DNA from: an uncultured Celeribacter sp.
Lineage (GTDB): Bacteria; Pseudomonadota; Alphaproteobacteria; Rhodobacterales; Rhodobacteraceae
DNA: 64,000 bases
Assembly (NCBI RefSeq): GCF_963676475.1
Contig: NZ_OY781106.1
Span: forward strand, 2,852,001 to 2,916,000
Direction of reading: 5' to 3'
Numbering within the stretch: position 1 is the first letter of the stretch; each line of letters starts with the position of its first letter. Positions 54,953-63,589 of this stretch are shown in pieces. The notes under the pieces are model-generated. The model made no database searches. It was not told the origin of the DNA and saw only the letters and a program-made list of their open reading frames with translations. A program made the position numbers and the translations under genes.

Positions 54953-54982
54953 TATTTACGCTGATTCCATATGGTATGTCAA
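54953..54982 (-). promoter_or_regulatory. Sigma-70 promoter of the small RNA
   Basis: Minus-strand TTGACA (54982-54977), 18-base spacer, TAAATA (54958-54953). A perfect -35 and a good -10, placed five to six bases before the predicted RNA start. Confidence 0.65.
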
Positions 54983-55068
54983 TCTAAACTTTGTAGATTC
55001 ACCGAAAAATCTAACAACATATAGTATTTATAAGTTCATGTTGTGTTCTCATATCTTTTAAACCCAAA
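54983..55068. other. AT-rich intergenic tail
   Basis: AT-rich sequence between the small-RNA promoter and the Smr gene stop; no further gene or hairpin seen. Confidence 0.4.
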
Positions 55069-55674
55069 TCACTTCTTGCGGCGCAGGTAGACATAATAGG
55101 CGCCCGTGCCACCATGTTTGAGGTGGGCCTCAGAGACCTGAAGCACCGCGTCCCGCAACGGCGCCATGTGGAGCCAATGAGGGACCTGGTGTTTTAGCAC
55201 ACCTTTGCGGACGGGGATGGGACCGTCGTCGTCGCGGTGTTTGCCCTTGCCGGTGATCACCAAGACCAGCCGACGGTCCATCGCCCAGGAACTCAGGATA
55301 AACCGGGTGAGCGCCGGATGCGCTTGGGCGATCGTCATACCATGAAGGTCGATGCGGCCTTCGGGCGCGAGATTGCCTTTGCGCATTTTGCCGAATTTCT
55401 TGCGGTCCATCCTGAGCGGGGCTTGCGCCAGCCGATCCGAAATGGATGGGGCAAGATCGTGGCCCATCGCGTGACTCGTAGACTGTTTGCCAATCTCCAG
55501 ATCGAAATCGAAAGGCTCTCGGGCAATCGGAGCAGTGGGTTTCGGCAGGTTCGGTTTTTCAGGACGGGCCAAAGGCGCGGGCGTCTTCGAGATATGCAGA
55601 GGTTTTGCCGTTTTTTTCACGGCATTCCACAGCCCCTTATCCTCTTCACTCAGGGATTTCTTGCGCCGGCTCAC
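55069..55674 (-). CDS. Smr-domain protein
   Basis: A 201-residue protein with a basic linker-like N-terminus and a C-terminal Smr (MutS2-related) domain: RIDLHGMTIAQAHPALTRFI, VLVITGKGKHRDDDGPIPVR, and HLKHGGTGAYYVYLRR. Smr domains are structure-specific or RNA endonucleases; the role here is unproven. The start overlaps the mltA stop (ATGA). Confidence 0.9.
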   Translation of the reverse strand: MSRRKKSLSEEDKGLWNAVKKTAKPLHISKTPAPLARPEKPNLPKPTAPIAREPFDFDLEIGKQSTSHAMGHDLAPSISDRLAQAPLRMDRKKFGKMRKGNLAPEGRIDLHGMTIAQAHPALTRFILSSWAMDRRLVLVITGKGKHRDDDGPIPVRKGVLKHQVPHWLHMAPLRDAVLQVSEAHLKHGGTGAYYVYLRRKK

Positions 55675-56711
55675 CCTTCTGCCCTTTCCTCATAGGCATA
55701 GGCAATCTGGATCGGCAAAAGCACGATCATCCGGCCCGGATCACGGATTTTCCCGGCCTGATCGCCCGCAAGATCCCCCGTGCCAAAAAAGATATCGGCC
55801 CGCTGGGCGCCTTTGATGGCAGACCCAGTGTCTTGGGCAATCATGAGACGGTGCAGAGGCTCTGCGCCCTCTTTTTCGATCCAAACCGGCGCCCCAAGTG
55901 GGACGAATTTCGGATCGACCGCGATGGAGCGCATCGTGGTGATCGAGCGATGCATCGCGCCAATGGGGCCTTTTTCGGCGGGTAGACGCGGCAGTTCGCG
56001 GAAGAACACATAGGACGGGTTGAAGTTCAAAAGCGCCTCACCCTCGACCGGATTGCGCCGAACCCAGTTCTGGATCACTTTCGCGGAGACCTGATGCGCG
56101 TCATAAACCCCGCGCCGGATCAATTCCTGTCCGATAGAGCGATAGTTGCGGCCATTGTGGCCCCCATAGCCGATGCGCATAACAGAGCCGTTTTCCAGAC
56201 GGATACGACCGGAGCCTTGGATCTGTAGGAAAAACAACTCGACCGGATCGTCGACCCAGGCAATCTCAAGCCCACGTCCAGCAAGCGCACCGTTGGAGAT
56301 GTCCTGACGCGCCAGATAGGCCTCGCCAGAGACGACATCGGGCGGCATGCGGTAGACGGGATAGCGATAGCGGGCGGTTTGAAAGCGGGAGCCGCGCAGT
56401 TCGGGTTCGAAATAGCCCGTGAACAGAGGCTCTGCGCCGTCTTCGATCAGGACCGGACGGAACAGAAGTTCAAAGAAACTTCGTGCCTCATTTGTGGTCT
56501 GAGCAAAGGCACAGAGCTGCGGCCATTCCGGGCCGTCGATCAGATCACAGGTCTCGCGAAAAATGGAAAGAGCCGCGGCGTGATCGTCCGCGGCCCATCC
56601 GGGTAGGTCATCGAAAGAGAGGACACGCACCATCATGTCATCCGAGGATGCCGCCGGCGCGTTCAAAGCCAGCAAGGCTGCAAAAGCCGCAGGCGCCAGC
56701 TTTCTCCACAT
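55671..56711 (-). CDS. mltA: Membrane-bound lytic murein transglycosylase A
   Basis: MltA cleaves peptidoglycan glycan strands with 1,6-anhydro product formation. The 346-residue protein has a signal peptide (AAFAALLALNAPAAS), the MltA domain (LFTGYFEPELRGSR, then the segment VELFFLQIQGSGRIRLENGS and MRIGY), and a C-terminal 3D domain with catalytic Asp in LMIAQDTGSAIKGAQRADIF. No lipobox cysteine is visible, so it may be soluble in the periplasm. It is in an operon with the Tim44-like and Smr genes (TGATG and ATGA overlaps). Confidence 0.92.
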   Translation of the reverse strand: MWRKLAPAAFAALLALNAPAASSDDMMVRVLSFDDLPGWAADDHAAALSIFRETCDLIDGPEWPQLCAFAQTTNEARSFFELLFRPVLIEDGAEPLFTGYFEPELRGSRFQTARYRYPVYRMPPDVVSGEAYLARQDISNGALAGRGLEIAWVDDPVELFFLQIQGSGRIRLENGSVMRIGYGGHNGRNYRSIGQELIRRGVYDAHQVSAKVIQNWVRRNPVEGEALLNFNPSYVFFRELPRLPAEKGPIGAMHRSITTMRSIAVDPKFVPLGAPVWIEKEGAEPLHRLMIAQDTGSAIKGAQRADIFFGTGDLAGDQAGKIRDPGRMIVLLPIQIAYAYEERAEG

Positions 56712-57376
56712 CAGGCACCGGTCGCGACAAGCTGCCAGTTGGGATCGTCGCTGTTCAGGTGACGTGCAAAGGTCCAGATGTCTTTCTGACGATTGATCGC
56801 TTTGGGGTCGCCCTGAACGATCTCGCCCTCGGCATTGCGCACGACGGAGGAGGTTTCGCCGACAAAGCGGATCTTGATCTCGGCCTCGTCGGTGGCGCGA
56901 TCCAGATCGGCGTCGATGATCTGAAGCTCACGCAGCCCCACGAATTGGCTCTCGATGGTCAGACCTTTGGATTGGCGATCCTCAACGACAGAAGAGAAGG
57001 CCTCATAGACATCTTCGGAGAGGAACGGCTGGATGCTTTCAAGCTCGTCATGCTCGAAAGCCATCAGGATCATCTCATAGGCACCCCGCGCGCCGGAGAG
57101 GAATTCACTCACATTGAAACTCGGATCGACACGTTTGATCGCGGCGAGATTGTTGGCGGCACGGGTGCCGGCCTCGACATTGTCGATGATGTCGTGATCA
57201 ACACCGCCCTCGATCACCTCGAAGTCGCGTTTGACGGCCGTGGCCTCCTCGGCCCCCGGAACATCTGCGCGCGGCTTTTCAAACCCTTCGCGGGTGCCCA
57301 AAACGCTGCGCAGGCGCAGGATCAGGAAAATGGCAATGCCCGCGAGGACAAGAATGGAAAGAAGGGAATTCCCCAT
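56711..57376 (-). CDS. Tim44/TimA-like membrane protein
   Basis: The 221-residue protein has an N-terminal membrane helix (LLSILVLAGIAIFLILRLRS) and a C-terminal Tim44-like domain (DPSFNVSEFLSGARGAYEMI, FVGETSSVVRNAEGEIVQGD, DIWTFARHLNSDDPNWQLVA). It is the bacterial relative of the mitochondrial import motor subunit, and its role in bacteria is unclear. ATG 57376 is chosen because the helix then lies at the N-terminus. It is divergent from fxsA, and secB lies nearby. Confidence 0.9.
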   Translation of the reverse strand: MGNSLLSILVLAGIAIFLILRLRSVLGTREGFEKPRADVPGAEEATAVKRDFEVIEGGVDHDIIDNVEAGTRAANNLAAIKRVDPSFNVSEFLSGARGAYEMILMAFEHDELESIQPFLSEDVYEAFSSVVEDRQSKGLTIESQFVGLRELQIIDADLDRATDEAEIKIRFVGETSSVVRNAEGEIVQGDPKAINRQKDIWTFARHLNSDDPNWQLVATGA

Positions 57377-57483
57377 CGGCGGTCGATCTCCGTTCAAACG
57401 TAGAAATAACTGTGTTCCGACCTTATGTAGGTGACGCACCCCGCCAAGTCTACCTGTGGGGGCAAGAATAGAAAGGACTTCTC

Positions 57484-57981
57484 ATGTGGCTTTTCGCCCT
57501 TTTTGTCGCAATTCCGATCATTGAAATCGCCCTGTTCATTCAGGTTGGCGGTCTGATCGGGCTTTGGCCGACGCTTTTGATCGTCATCGTGACCGCCATT
57601 TTGGGCACCGCTTTGGTGCGCCAACAGGGGGCTTTGGCCATGTCACAATTGCGTCAGTCCTTTTCCGAGTTGAATGACCCGTCTGAGCCTTTGGCGCATG
57701 GGGCGATGATCCTGTTTTCTGGCGCGCTTTTGCTGACGCCCGGGTTCTTTACCGATGCCATGGGATTTTTGTTGCTGGTGCCCGCCTTTCGGATGTTTGT
57801 GCTTAAAGAATTGCGCAAACGGGTGAAGGTTCAGAGCTTTACCATGGGGCAACAGAACATGCGTCAAAGTCATGATCCGTACCGTGGCACCCCCCGTGAT
57901 CCCCATATCATCGACGGCGAATGGGAAGAGGTCGATCAAAACAAGCCCAATCAAGGCCCGTCAGGCTGGACTCGCCATTGA
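57484..57981 (+). CDS. FxsA family membrane protein
   Basis: A 165-residue inner-membrane protein with 3-4 helices (FALFVAIPIIEIALFIQVGG, then LIGLWPTLLIVIVTAILGTA) and the FxsA motif ALLLTPGFFTDAMGFLLLVP. A soluble C-terminal tail follows. E. coli FxsA relieves phage T7 exclusion by F plasmid; the general role is unknown. AGGA precedes the ATG. Confidence 0.92.
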   Translation: MWLFALFVAIPIIEIALFIQVGGLIGLWPTLLIVIVTAILGTALVRQQGALAMSQLRQSFSELNDPSEPLAHGAMILFSGALLLTPGFFTDAMGFLLLVPAFRMFVLKELRKRVKVQSFTMGQQNMRQSHDPYRGTPRDPHIIDGEWEEVDQNKPNQGPSGWTRH

Positions 57982-58038
57982 GGCAGGCCCGGCAACCTGA
58001 TACAAGGCCGCGAACTTCATTTTGCAAGGACCGAACCG

Positions 58039-58545
58039 ATGGCCGAAAACGGCGAAACCCCACAAAACGACGCGGCCGCACAGGCCAACCCCGTCAAAAT
58101 GCAAATCCTGGGTCAGTTCATCCGGGACATGTCTTTTGAAAACATCCTCGCGCAAAAGGCCCTGAAGGTCGAAGGTCGTCCGGCGATCTCCGTTCAGGTC
58201 GCTCTGGACGCGAAAAAGCGCACTGAGGATCACCAGTTCGAAGTCGCGACCAAGGTCAAAGTCGAATCCAAATCCGAAAGCGGTGAGCAGACGCTGTTCA
58301 TTCTCGAGCTGGATTACGCCGGTGTGTTCCACATCGAAAACGTGCCGGATGAGCAGATGCATCCGTTCCTGATGATCGAATGCCCGCGGATGCTTTTCCC
58401 GTTCCTGCGCCGAGTGGTGCATGACGTGACGCGTGACGGTGGCTTCCCGCCGCTGAACCTCGACAACATCGACTTCGTGCAGCTGTACCGCCAAGACATG
58501 GCGCGCCGCGCAGAAGCACAGCAATCTGCCGCAGCAGTCAACTAA
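58039..58545 (+). CDS. secB: Protein-export chaperone SecB
   Basis: SecB holds preproteins unfolded and hands them to SecA. The 168-residue protein has VKMQILGQFIRDMSFENI, then FILELDYAGVFHIENVPDEQ and LMIECPRMLFPFLRRVVHDV, then GGFPPLNLDNIDFVQLY. Confidence 0.97.
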   Translation: MAENGETPQNDAAAQANPVKMQILGQFIRDMSFENILAQKALKVEGRPAISVQVALDAKKRTEDHQFEVATKVKVESKSESGEQTLFILELDYAGVFHIENVPDEQMHPFLMIECPRMLFPFLRRVVHDVTRDGGFPPLNLDNIDFVQLYRQDMARRAEAQQSAAAVN

Positions 58546-58560
58546 GTTCCTGACTTAGTT
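58540..58560. terminator. Terminator between secB and dnaQ
   Basis: AACTAAG (58540-58546) pairs with CTTAGTT (58554-58560) around TTCCTGA. It contains the stop codons of both converging genes and is followed by AAATTTATT. Confidence 0.6.
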
Positions 58561-59295
58561 AAATTTATTCCAAATCGCGCCGTCGCCCAAGCCCTCAACG
58601 AAAGAGGCATGGGCGGCGGCTTCTTCGTCTGTGATCCGGGGCGGAAGAGGGGCGGGGCGCCGAGTCGGACGCCAGTTTTCATCAATCTGAGACGAAGCGT
58701 CTTTCTTTTGCGATTTGGAGGGCGCAAGCACGAGATCGGGCTGACGCCCACCGATCAGCTCAAGATAGACCTCCGCCAAAATTTCAGAGTCGAGCAAAGC
58801 CCCGTGCAGGGTCCGGGACGAGTTGTCGATACCGAAGCGACGGCAAAGCGCATCTAGCGTCGCCGGAGAGCCGGGGAATTTCTTGCGCGCCATCGCCAAT
58901 GTGTCGACCGCGCGCTCATAGGGGATTTCCGGCAGACCGATCCAGCTCAGCTCGGCATTCAGGAATTTCATATCGAAGCTGGCATTGTGAATGATCAGCT
59001 TTGAATCCGTGCCGATAAAATCGAGAAACGCCTGACCCACCGCTTTGAAAAATGGTTTGTCAGCGAGGATCACTTCGCCGTCTTTCGGCGGACGTGGGGG
59101 CTTCAACAGGTCGGGACCGATACCGTGCACACCAAAAGCGCCGTCCGGCATGTGGCGATCCGGGTGGATATATTGGTGGTAGGTGTTGCCAGAAGGCATG
59201 TGATTCACGAGCTCAATCGCCCCGATTTCCACGAGACGATCACCGCTGAACGGATCAAAACCAGTGGTTTCGGTATCGAGAACGATTTCACGCAT
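58555..59295 (-). CDS. dnaQ: DNA polymerase III epsilon subunit
   Basis: The 3'-5' proofreading exonuclease of the replicase. The 246-residue protein has Exo I VLDTETTGFDP, Exo II LIIHNASFDMKFLNAEL and Exo IIIe HGALLDSEILAEVYLEL. The C-terminal tail carries the linker to the alpha subunit. It is the last gene of maf-aroE-coaE-dnaQ, overlapping coaE by eight bases. Confidence 0.95.
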   Translation of the reverse strand: MREIVLDTETTGFDPFSGDRLVEIGAIELVNHMPSGNTYHQYIHPDRHMPDGAFGVHGIGPDLLKPPRPPKDGEVILADKPFFKAVGQAFLDFIGTDSKLIIHNASFDMKFLNAELSWIGLPEIPYERAVDTLAMARKKFPGSPATLDALCRRFGIDNSSRTLHGALLDSEILAEVYLELIGGRQPDLVLAPSKSQKKDASSQIDENWRPTRRPAPLPPRITDEEAAAHASFVEGLGDGAIWNKFN

Positions 59296-59887
59296 CGGAA
59301 AGTTGCCCCTTTAGAGTGGAAAGCACATCATGCACCTGGGCTTTGGCGGCTTCAAGGTTTGTGGTTTCGATCACGAAATCCGCGCGGGCGCGTTTCTCGG
59401 CATCCGAGAGTTGTTTGTTCAGAATGGCTTCAAAATGGGCTTCGGTCATGCCTGGTCGGGCCAGAACGCGCTCGCGCTGGGTCTCAGGGTCAACCGAGAC
59501 AACCACGACGGCGTCCACATGTTGATCGCCGCCGGTTTCGAATAGGAGTGGGATGTCGACGAGAACCATCTTAGCTGCGCTGTTTTCGATGAAATTTTGG
59601 CGGTCCTGCGCGACCAAGGGGTGCACGATCTTTTCGATCTCTTTCAAAGCCTTGGGATCATTTGAAATGATCTCTTTGAGTCGCGCCTTCGACACGCTGC
59701 CGTTCTCAATCGCAGATGGGAATTGCTCCGCCATCGGCACAACCGCAGCGCCCCCCTGATCGTAAAGCCGGGCCACGGCGGCATCGGCATCCCACATGGG
59801 CACACCGGCCTCGGCGAAGAGCTTCGCCGTGGTGCTTTTCCCCATGCCGATGGAGCCGGTCAGACCGATGATCAAGGGCTTTGTCAT
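59288..59887 (-). CDS. coaE: Dephospho-CoA kinase
   Basis: CoaE catalyses the last step of coenzyme A synthesis. The 199-residue protein has the P-loop GLTGSIGMGKST, MWDADAAVARLYDQGG, VLVDIPLLFETGGD and RARADFVIET. ATG 59887 overlaps the aroE stop by four bases; the upstream extension lies in aroE. Confidence 0.95.
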   Translation of the reverse strand: MTKPLIIGLTGSIGMGKSTTAKLFAEAGVPMWDADAAVARLYDQGGAAVVPMAEQFPSAIENGSVSKARLKEIISNDPKALKEIEKIVHPLVAQDRQNFIENSAAKMVLVDIPLLFETGGDQHVDAVVVVSVDPETQRERVLARPGMTEAHFEAILNKQLSDAEKRARADFVIETTNLEAAKAQVHDVLSTLKGQLSDA

Positions 59888-60714
59888 GAGGACAGGATGA
59901 ACTGGCGTGTGGCGTCGTCGACTTCGGGACGTTTGCCGAACCAACGTTCAAACCCCGGCGCGGCTTGGTACAGAAGCATGCCGAGACCATCGACGGTTTG
60001 ACAGCCTTTCTCAGCGGCGCGTTCCAGAAAAGCGGTGCGCAGCGGCGTGTAGACGATGTCAGTGACCACGGCGTCAGAGCTCAGATGATCGAAGGGGATT
60101 TTCAGATCGGGTTGACCCTTCATCCCAAGCGAGGTGGTGTTCACAACGGTGCGCGCACCTTTGAGCATGTCGCCAGCGTTCACCCATTCCACAACCGAGA
60201 TTTTCGTTCCGAATTCGGCCCGAAGTGCGTCGGAGCGGGTTCTTGTCCGGTTGGCCAGTCGGATTTCCGGCACTCCAACATCCAAAAGAGATGCAATCAC
60301 GGCACGCGCGGCACCACCGGCGCCGAGAACAACCGCAGGACCGGATTTCGGATCCCAATCCGCATTGCAGCGCAGGTTTTCCACAAAACCGTAACCATCC
60401 GTATTGTCCGCATGAAGCTTGCCATCAGAACGGAAAATCAACGTGTTCGCCGCTCCGATCAGCGCCGCGCGATCTGTGACAATGTCCGCCAACCCGAGAA
60501 CGGCTTCTTTATGGGGGATCGTGACATTCGCTCCAACAAACCCCATTTTCGGCATCATCTGCAGAACCTCTGCGAGATCCGCTTGCTCGATATGAAGCGG
60601 CACGTAATGGCCTGAAATCTTGTAGCGGTTCAGCCAATAGTTATGAAGTTTCGGCGATTGGCTATGCGAGATGGGCATGCCGATCACGCCGGCCACCGGA
60701 ATTTTGTCACTCAT
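59884..60714 (-). CDS. aroE: Shikimate dehydrogenase
   Basis: AroE reduces 3-dehydroshikimate to shikimate with NADPH. The 276-residue protein has GMPISHSQSPKLHNYWLNRY, the catalytic Lys in NVTIPHKEAVLGLAD, ADNTDGYGFVENLR and the nucleotide-binding VLGAGGAARAVIASL. ATGA overlaps on both sides link it to maf and coaE. Confidence 0.96.
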   Translation of the reverse strand: MSDKIPVAGVIGMPISHSQSPKLHNYWLNRYKISGHYVPLHIEQADLAEVLQMMPKMGFVGANVTIPHKEAVLGLADIVTDRAALIGAANTLIFRSDGKLHADNTDGYGFVENLRCNADWDPKSGPAVVLGAGGAARAVIASLLDVGVPEIRLANRTRTRSDALRAEFGTKISVVEWVNAGDMLKGARTVVNTTSLGMKGQPDLKIPFDHLSSDAVVTDIVYTPLRTAFLERAAEKGCQTVDGLGMLLYQAAPGFERWFGKRPEVDDATRQFILSS

Positions 60715-61316
60715 GATGCGATCACTCCCCTTTGTGCAAGATATGCCAAAAGAGGCAGCAGGGGCAAACCCAGCACTGTGAAGTAATCGCCGTCAATGCG
60801 TGAAAAAAGACGCACCCCTTCGGCCTCCAGCATGTAGGAGCCGACACAATACTGAACCTGATTCCAATTCCGAGCCAGGTAATCTTCGAGATAGGTATCC
60901 GAGAAATTGTTCATCTCAAGTCGCACTTCGCCAACATGACGCCATTTCGGCTCACCGTTTTCATAAATCACCGCCGCAGACAAAAGCTTGTGCCGCTCGC
61001 CACGCATCTCTTTGAGCTGTGTGCGGGCCCCGTCCATGTTTTGCGCTTTGGAGATCAACTTGCCTTTGAACGACAGCGTTTGATCGCAGCCTATGACCAT
61101 AGCGCCCGGATGTTTAATGGACACTTTTCGGGCCTTGGCTTCGGCGAGGGCATCCGCAATGTCTCTAGGCGTTGCGCCATCATGAAGCAGTGCGTCTTTT
61201 ACCGTTTCTTCATCAATCCGTCCGACAGTGACATCGAAAGAGAGTCCTGCATTTCGAAGCAAGGTCTGCCGGATTTCGGACCCCGAGGCGAGGATAAGCT
61301 GTTCCGGGCTGTTCAT
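60711..61316 (-). CDS. maf: Maf-like nucleotide pyrophosphatase
   Basis: Maf proteins hydrolyse non-canonical or modified nucleoside triphosphates. The 201-residue protein has LILASGSEIRQTLLRNAGL (SxSxxR motif), MVIGCDQTLSFKGKLISKA and ARNWNQVQYCVGSYMLEAEG. It is first in the maf-aroE-coaE-dnaQ operon, with the candidate origin immediately upstream. Confidence 0.92.
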   Translation of the reverse strand: MNSPEQLILASGSEIRQTLLRNAGLSFDVTVGRIDEETVKDALLHDGATPRDIADALAEAKARKVSIKHPGAMVIGCDQTLSFKGKLISKAQNMDGARTQLKEMRGERHKLLSAAVIYENGEPKWRHVGEVRLEMNNFSDTYLEDYLARNWNQVQYCVGSYMLEAEGVRLFSRIDGDYFTVLGLPLLPLLAYLAQRGVIAS

Positions 61317-61711
61317 AGCTCTGTTGAAAACTCCTGTGTGAGTGCGGGGATCGAAGCGGTGTTTTTCGGTCTTTTAGCGCAGCCGTGGATAAACCGATAG
61401 TTCCACGCTTTTCTCACCACACCTTATCACTGGGGGTAAGACATTTTGCCTCTGGACGTAAAAGTAACAGTTTCCCGACATTCGCGGAATGTCATCCCCT
61501 GATGTCTCATGAAATCAATTTTCAAATATTTGATTTATATGAAAAAAATAAATTTATCCTAAGTTGTGGATAAGAAATATGACAGTTTTAAAAGACTGGA
61601 AAACCCTGTGCAAAACTCAATAATCCAGATTATCCACAGGCCCTACAAAATCATCATCCTTTTCTTTTTCTTTTATTATTTTATTTAGAGAGAAACGAAG
61701 GGGCACCTCTT
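61317..61711. other. Candidate chromosomal replication origin (oriC)
   Basis: A 395-base gene-less region between divergent maf and hemJ. It holds DnaA boxes TGTGGATAA (61565-61573, reverse of TTATCCACA) and TTATCCACA (61630-61638), and a near match CGTGGATAA (61384-61392). TTATCCTAA at 61554 and TTATCACTG at 61423 are weaker. Next to the boxes, 61509-61558 is almost entirely A/T, as for an unwinding element. In other alphaproteobacteria the origin lies in the same hem/rho-maf neighbourhood. Confidence 0.55.
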
Positions 61712-62164
61712 ATGGGCGATATTCTTGCAAGCATTTATCCTTGGACAAAGTCCATGCATGTCATTTCCATCATCGCATGGATGGCCGGTCTGTTTTATCT
61801 TCCCCGGCTTTACGTCCGTCACACCGAAAGCGTAACACAAGGCACTGAGACCGATCTGCTCTTTCAGGACATGGAAAAAAAACTCCTGAAGATGATCATG
61901 AACCCGGCAATGATCTCCAGCTGGCTCTTTGGCCTTTGTCTCGTCTTCACCCCCGGTATCGTCGATTGGGCCGCTGGCTGGTCCTGGATCAAGGCTGTGA
62001 ATGTGCTGGGAATGACGTGGTTTCACATGTGGTGCGCGGCACGTCGTAAGGATTTCATTACGGGTACAAACACCCGAAGCGGTCGTCATTATCGGATGAT
62101 GAACGAACTTCCGACGCTGTTCATGATCTTCATCGTGGTGATGATTATCGCCAAGCCATTCTGA
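61712..62164 (+). CDS. hemJ: Protoporphyrinogen IX oxidase HemJ
   Basis: A 150-residue inner-membrane protein with four helices that oxidises protoporphyrinogen in bacteria lacking HemG/HemY-type enzymes. It has KSMHVISIIAWMAGLFYLPR (conserved His and the YLPR segment), then LYVRH, and FHMWCAARRKDF; the essential His and Lys/Arg residues are present. It is followed 126 bases later by rho, a common order in this group. Confidence 0.9.
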   Translation: MGDILASIYPWTKSMHVISIIAWMAGLFYLPRLYVRHTESVTQGTETDLLFQDMEKKLLKMIMNPAMISSWLFGLCLVFTPGIVDWAAGWSWIKAVNVLGMTWFHMWCAARRKDFITGTNTRSGRHYRMMNELPTLFMIFIVVMIIAKPF

Positions 62165-62290
62165 GAAAGATTGACTTAACCTCTGTCTGTTTCTATCACT
62201 CTGCCAAACCCGCGCCGTCCGGCGTAAGGGATTCTCCACTGAGACATGACTGAAAGACCCGCCTGACGTGCCGGTCCAATTGGATTTTCT

Positions 62291-63562
62291 ATGAGCGACA
62301 CCACTCTCAATCTGGCTGATTTGAAAGCCCAAAGCCCCAAAGACCTTCTGGCCATGGCCGAAGAATTGGAGATCGAAAACGCCTCGACCATGCGTAAGGG
62401 CGAGATGATGTTTTCGATTCTCAAGGAACGTGCGGAAGATGAATGGGTCATCTCCGGCGATGGCGTGCTTGAAGTGCTTCAAGACGGCTTTGGCTTTCTG
62501 CGATCCCCTGAAGCAAACTATCTGCCGGGGCCTGACGACATTTACGTCTCGCCCGATGTGATCCGTCAACATGGTCTTCGTACTGGCGACACCGTCGAAG
62601 GCGTGATGCATGCGCCGAACGAGAACGAGCGCTATTTCGCGATCACCAAGGTCACGATGATCAACTTTGAGGAGCCTGAGAAGGCCCGTCATAAGATCAA
62701 CTTTGACAACCTCACGCCGCTCTATCCGGACGAACGCCTCAAGATGGAGATCGAGGATCCGACCATCAAGGACCGTTCCGCACGCATCATCGACCTCGTG
62801 TCGCCGATCGGGAAAGGCCAACGTGCGCTGATCGTGGCGCCGCCGCGCACGGGTAAAACCGTCTTGCTGCAAAACATCGCGCATTCGATCGAAACCAACC
62901 ACCCTGAGTGCTATCTCATCGTGTTGTTGATCGACGAACGCCCCGAAGAGGTGACGGACATGCAGCGGTCTGTGAAAGGTGAGGTGATTTCCTCGACCTT
63001 TGACGAGCCTGCGACCCGTCACGTCGCCGTTTCCGAAATGGTGATCGAGAAAGCGAAACGTCTGGTTGAGCATAAGCGTGACGTTGTCATCTTGCTCGAC
63101 TCGATCACGCGTCTTGGTCGCGCCTTCAACACCGTTGTGCCGTCCTCTGGTAAGGTGCTCACGGGCGGTGTGGACGCCAACGCCCTGCAACGCCCGAAAC
63201 GCTTCTTCGGTGCGGCTCGGAACATCGAAGAGGGTGGGTCGCTGACCATCATCGCAACCGCTCTGATCGACACCGGCTCGCGGATGGATGAGGTGATCTT
63301 TGAAGAATTCAAAGGGACCGGTAACTCCGAGATTGTTCTGGATCGCAAAGTGGCTGACAAGCGCGTCTTCCCGGCAATGGACATCCTTAAATCCGGTACA
63401 CGGAAAGAAGAGCTCTTGGTCGATGCAAAAGATCTGCAAAAAACCTATGTGCTGCGTCGTATCCTGAACCCGATGGGCACGACGGATGCGATTGAGTTCT
63501 TGATTTCCAAGCTTAAGCAGACCAAAACAAATGGCGAATTCTTCGACTCGATGAACGCCTAA
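62291..63562 (+). CDS. rho: Transcription termination factor Rho
   Basis: The 423-residue hexameric RNA helicase has the N-terminal helix bundle, the RNA-binding cold-shock domain (GDGVLEVLQDGFGFLRSPEA), Walker A VAPPRTGKTVLLQ (182-190 region), Q-loop and R-loop features, Walker B DVVILLDSITRLGRAFN and GALxxP-type ALQRPKRFFGAARN. Confidence 0.98.
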   Translation: MSDTTLNLADLKAQSPKDLLAMAEELEIENASTMRKGEMMFSILKERAEDEWVISGDGVLEVLQDGFGFLRSPEANYLPGPDDIYVSPDVIRQHGLRTGDTVEGVMHAPNENERYFAITKVTMINFEEPEKARHKINFDNLTPLYPDERLKMEIEDPTIKDRSARIIDLVSPIGKGQRALIVAPPRTGKTVLLQNIAHSIETNHPECYLIVLLIDERPEEVTDMQRSVKGEVISSTFDEPATRHVAVSEMVIEKAKRLVEHKRDVVILLDSITRLGRAFNTVVPSSGKVLTGGVDANALQRPKRFFGAARNIEEGGSLTIIATALIDTGSRMDEVIFEEFKGTGNSEIVLDRKVADKRVFPAMDILKSGTRKEELLVDAKDLQKTYVLRRILNPMGTTDAIEFLISKLKQTKTNGEFFDSMNA

Positions 63563-63589
63563 ATGTAAGGATATCAATAGGTTAAACCT

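Noticed and set aside
61685..63577. 630-codon open frame on the minus strand
   Set aside because: Mirrors hemJ and rho; no recognisable domain.
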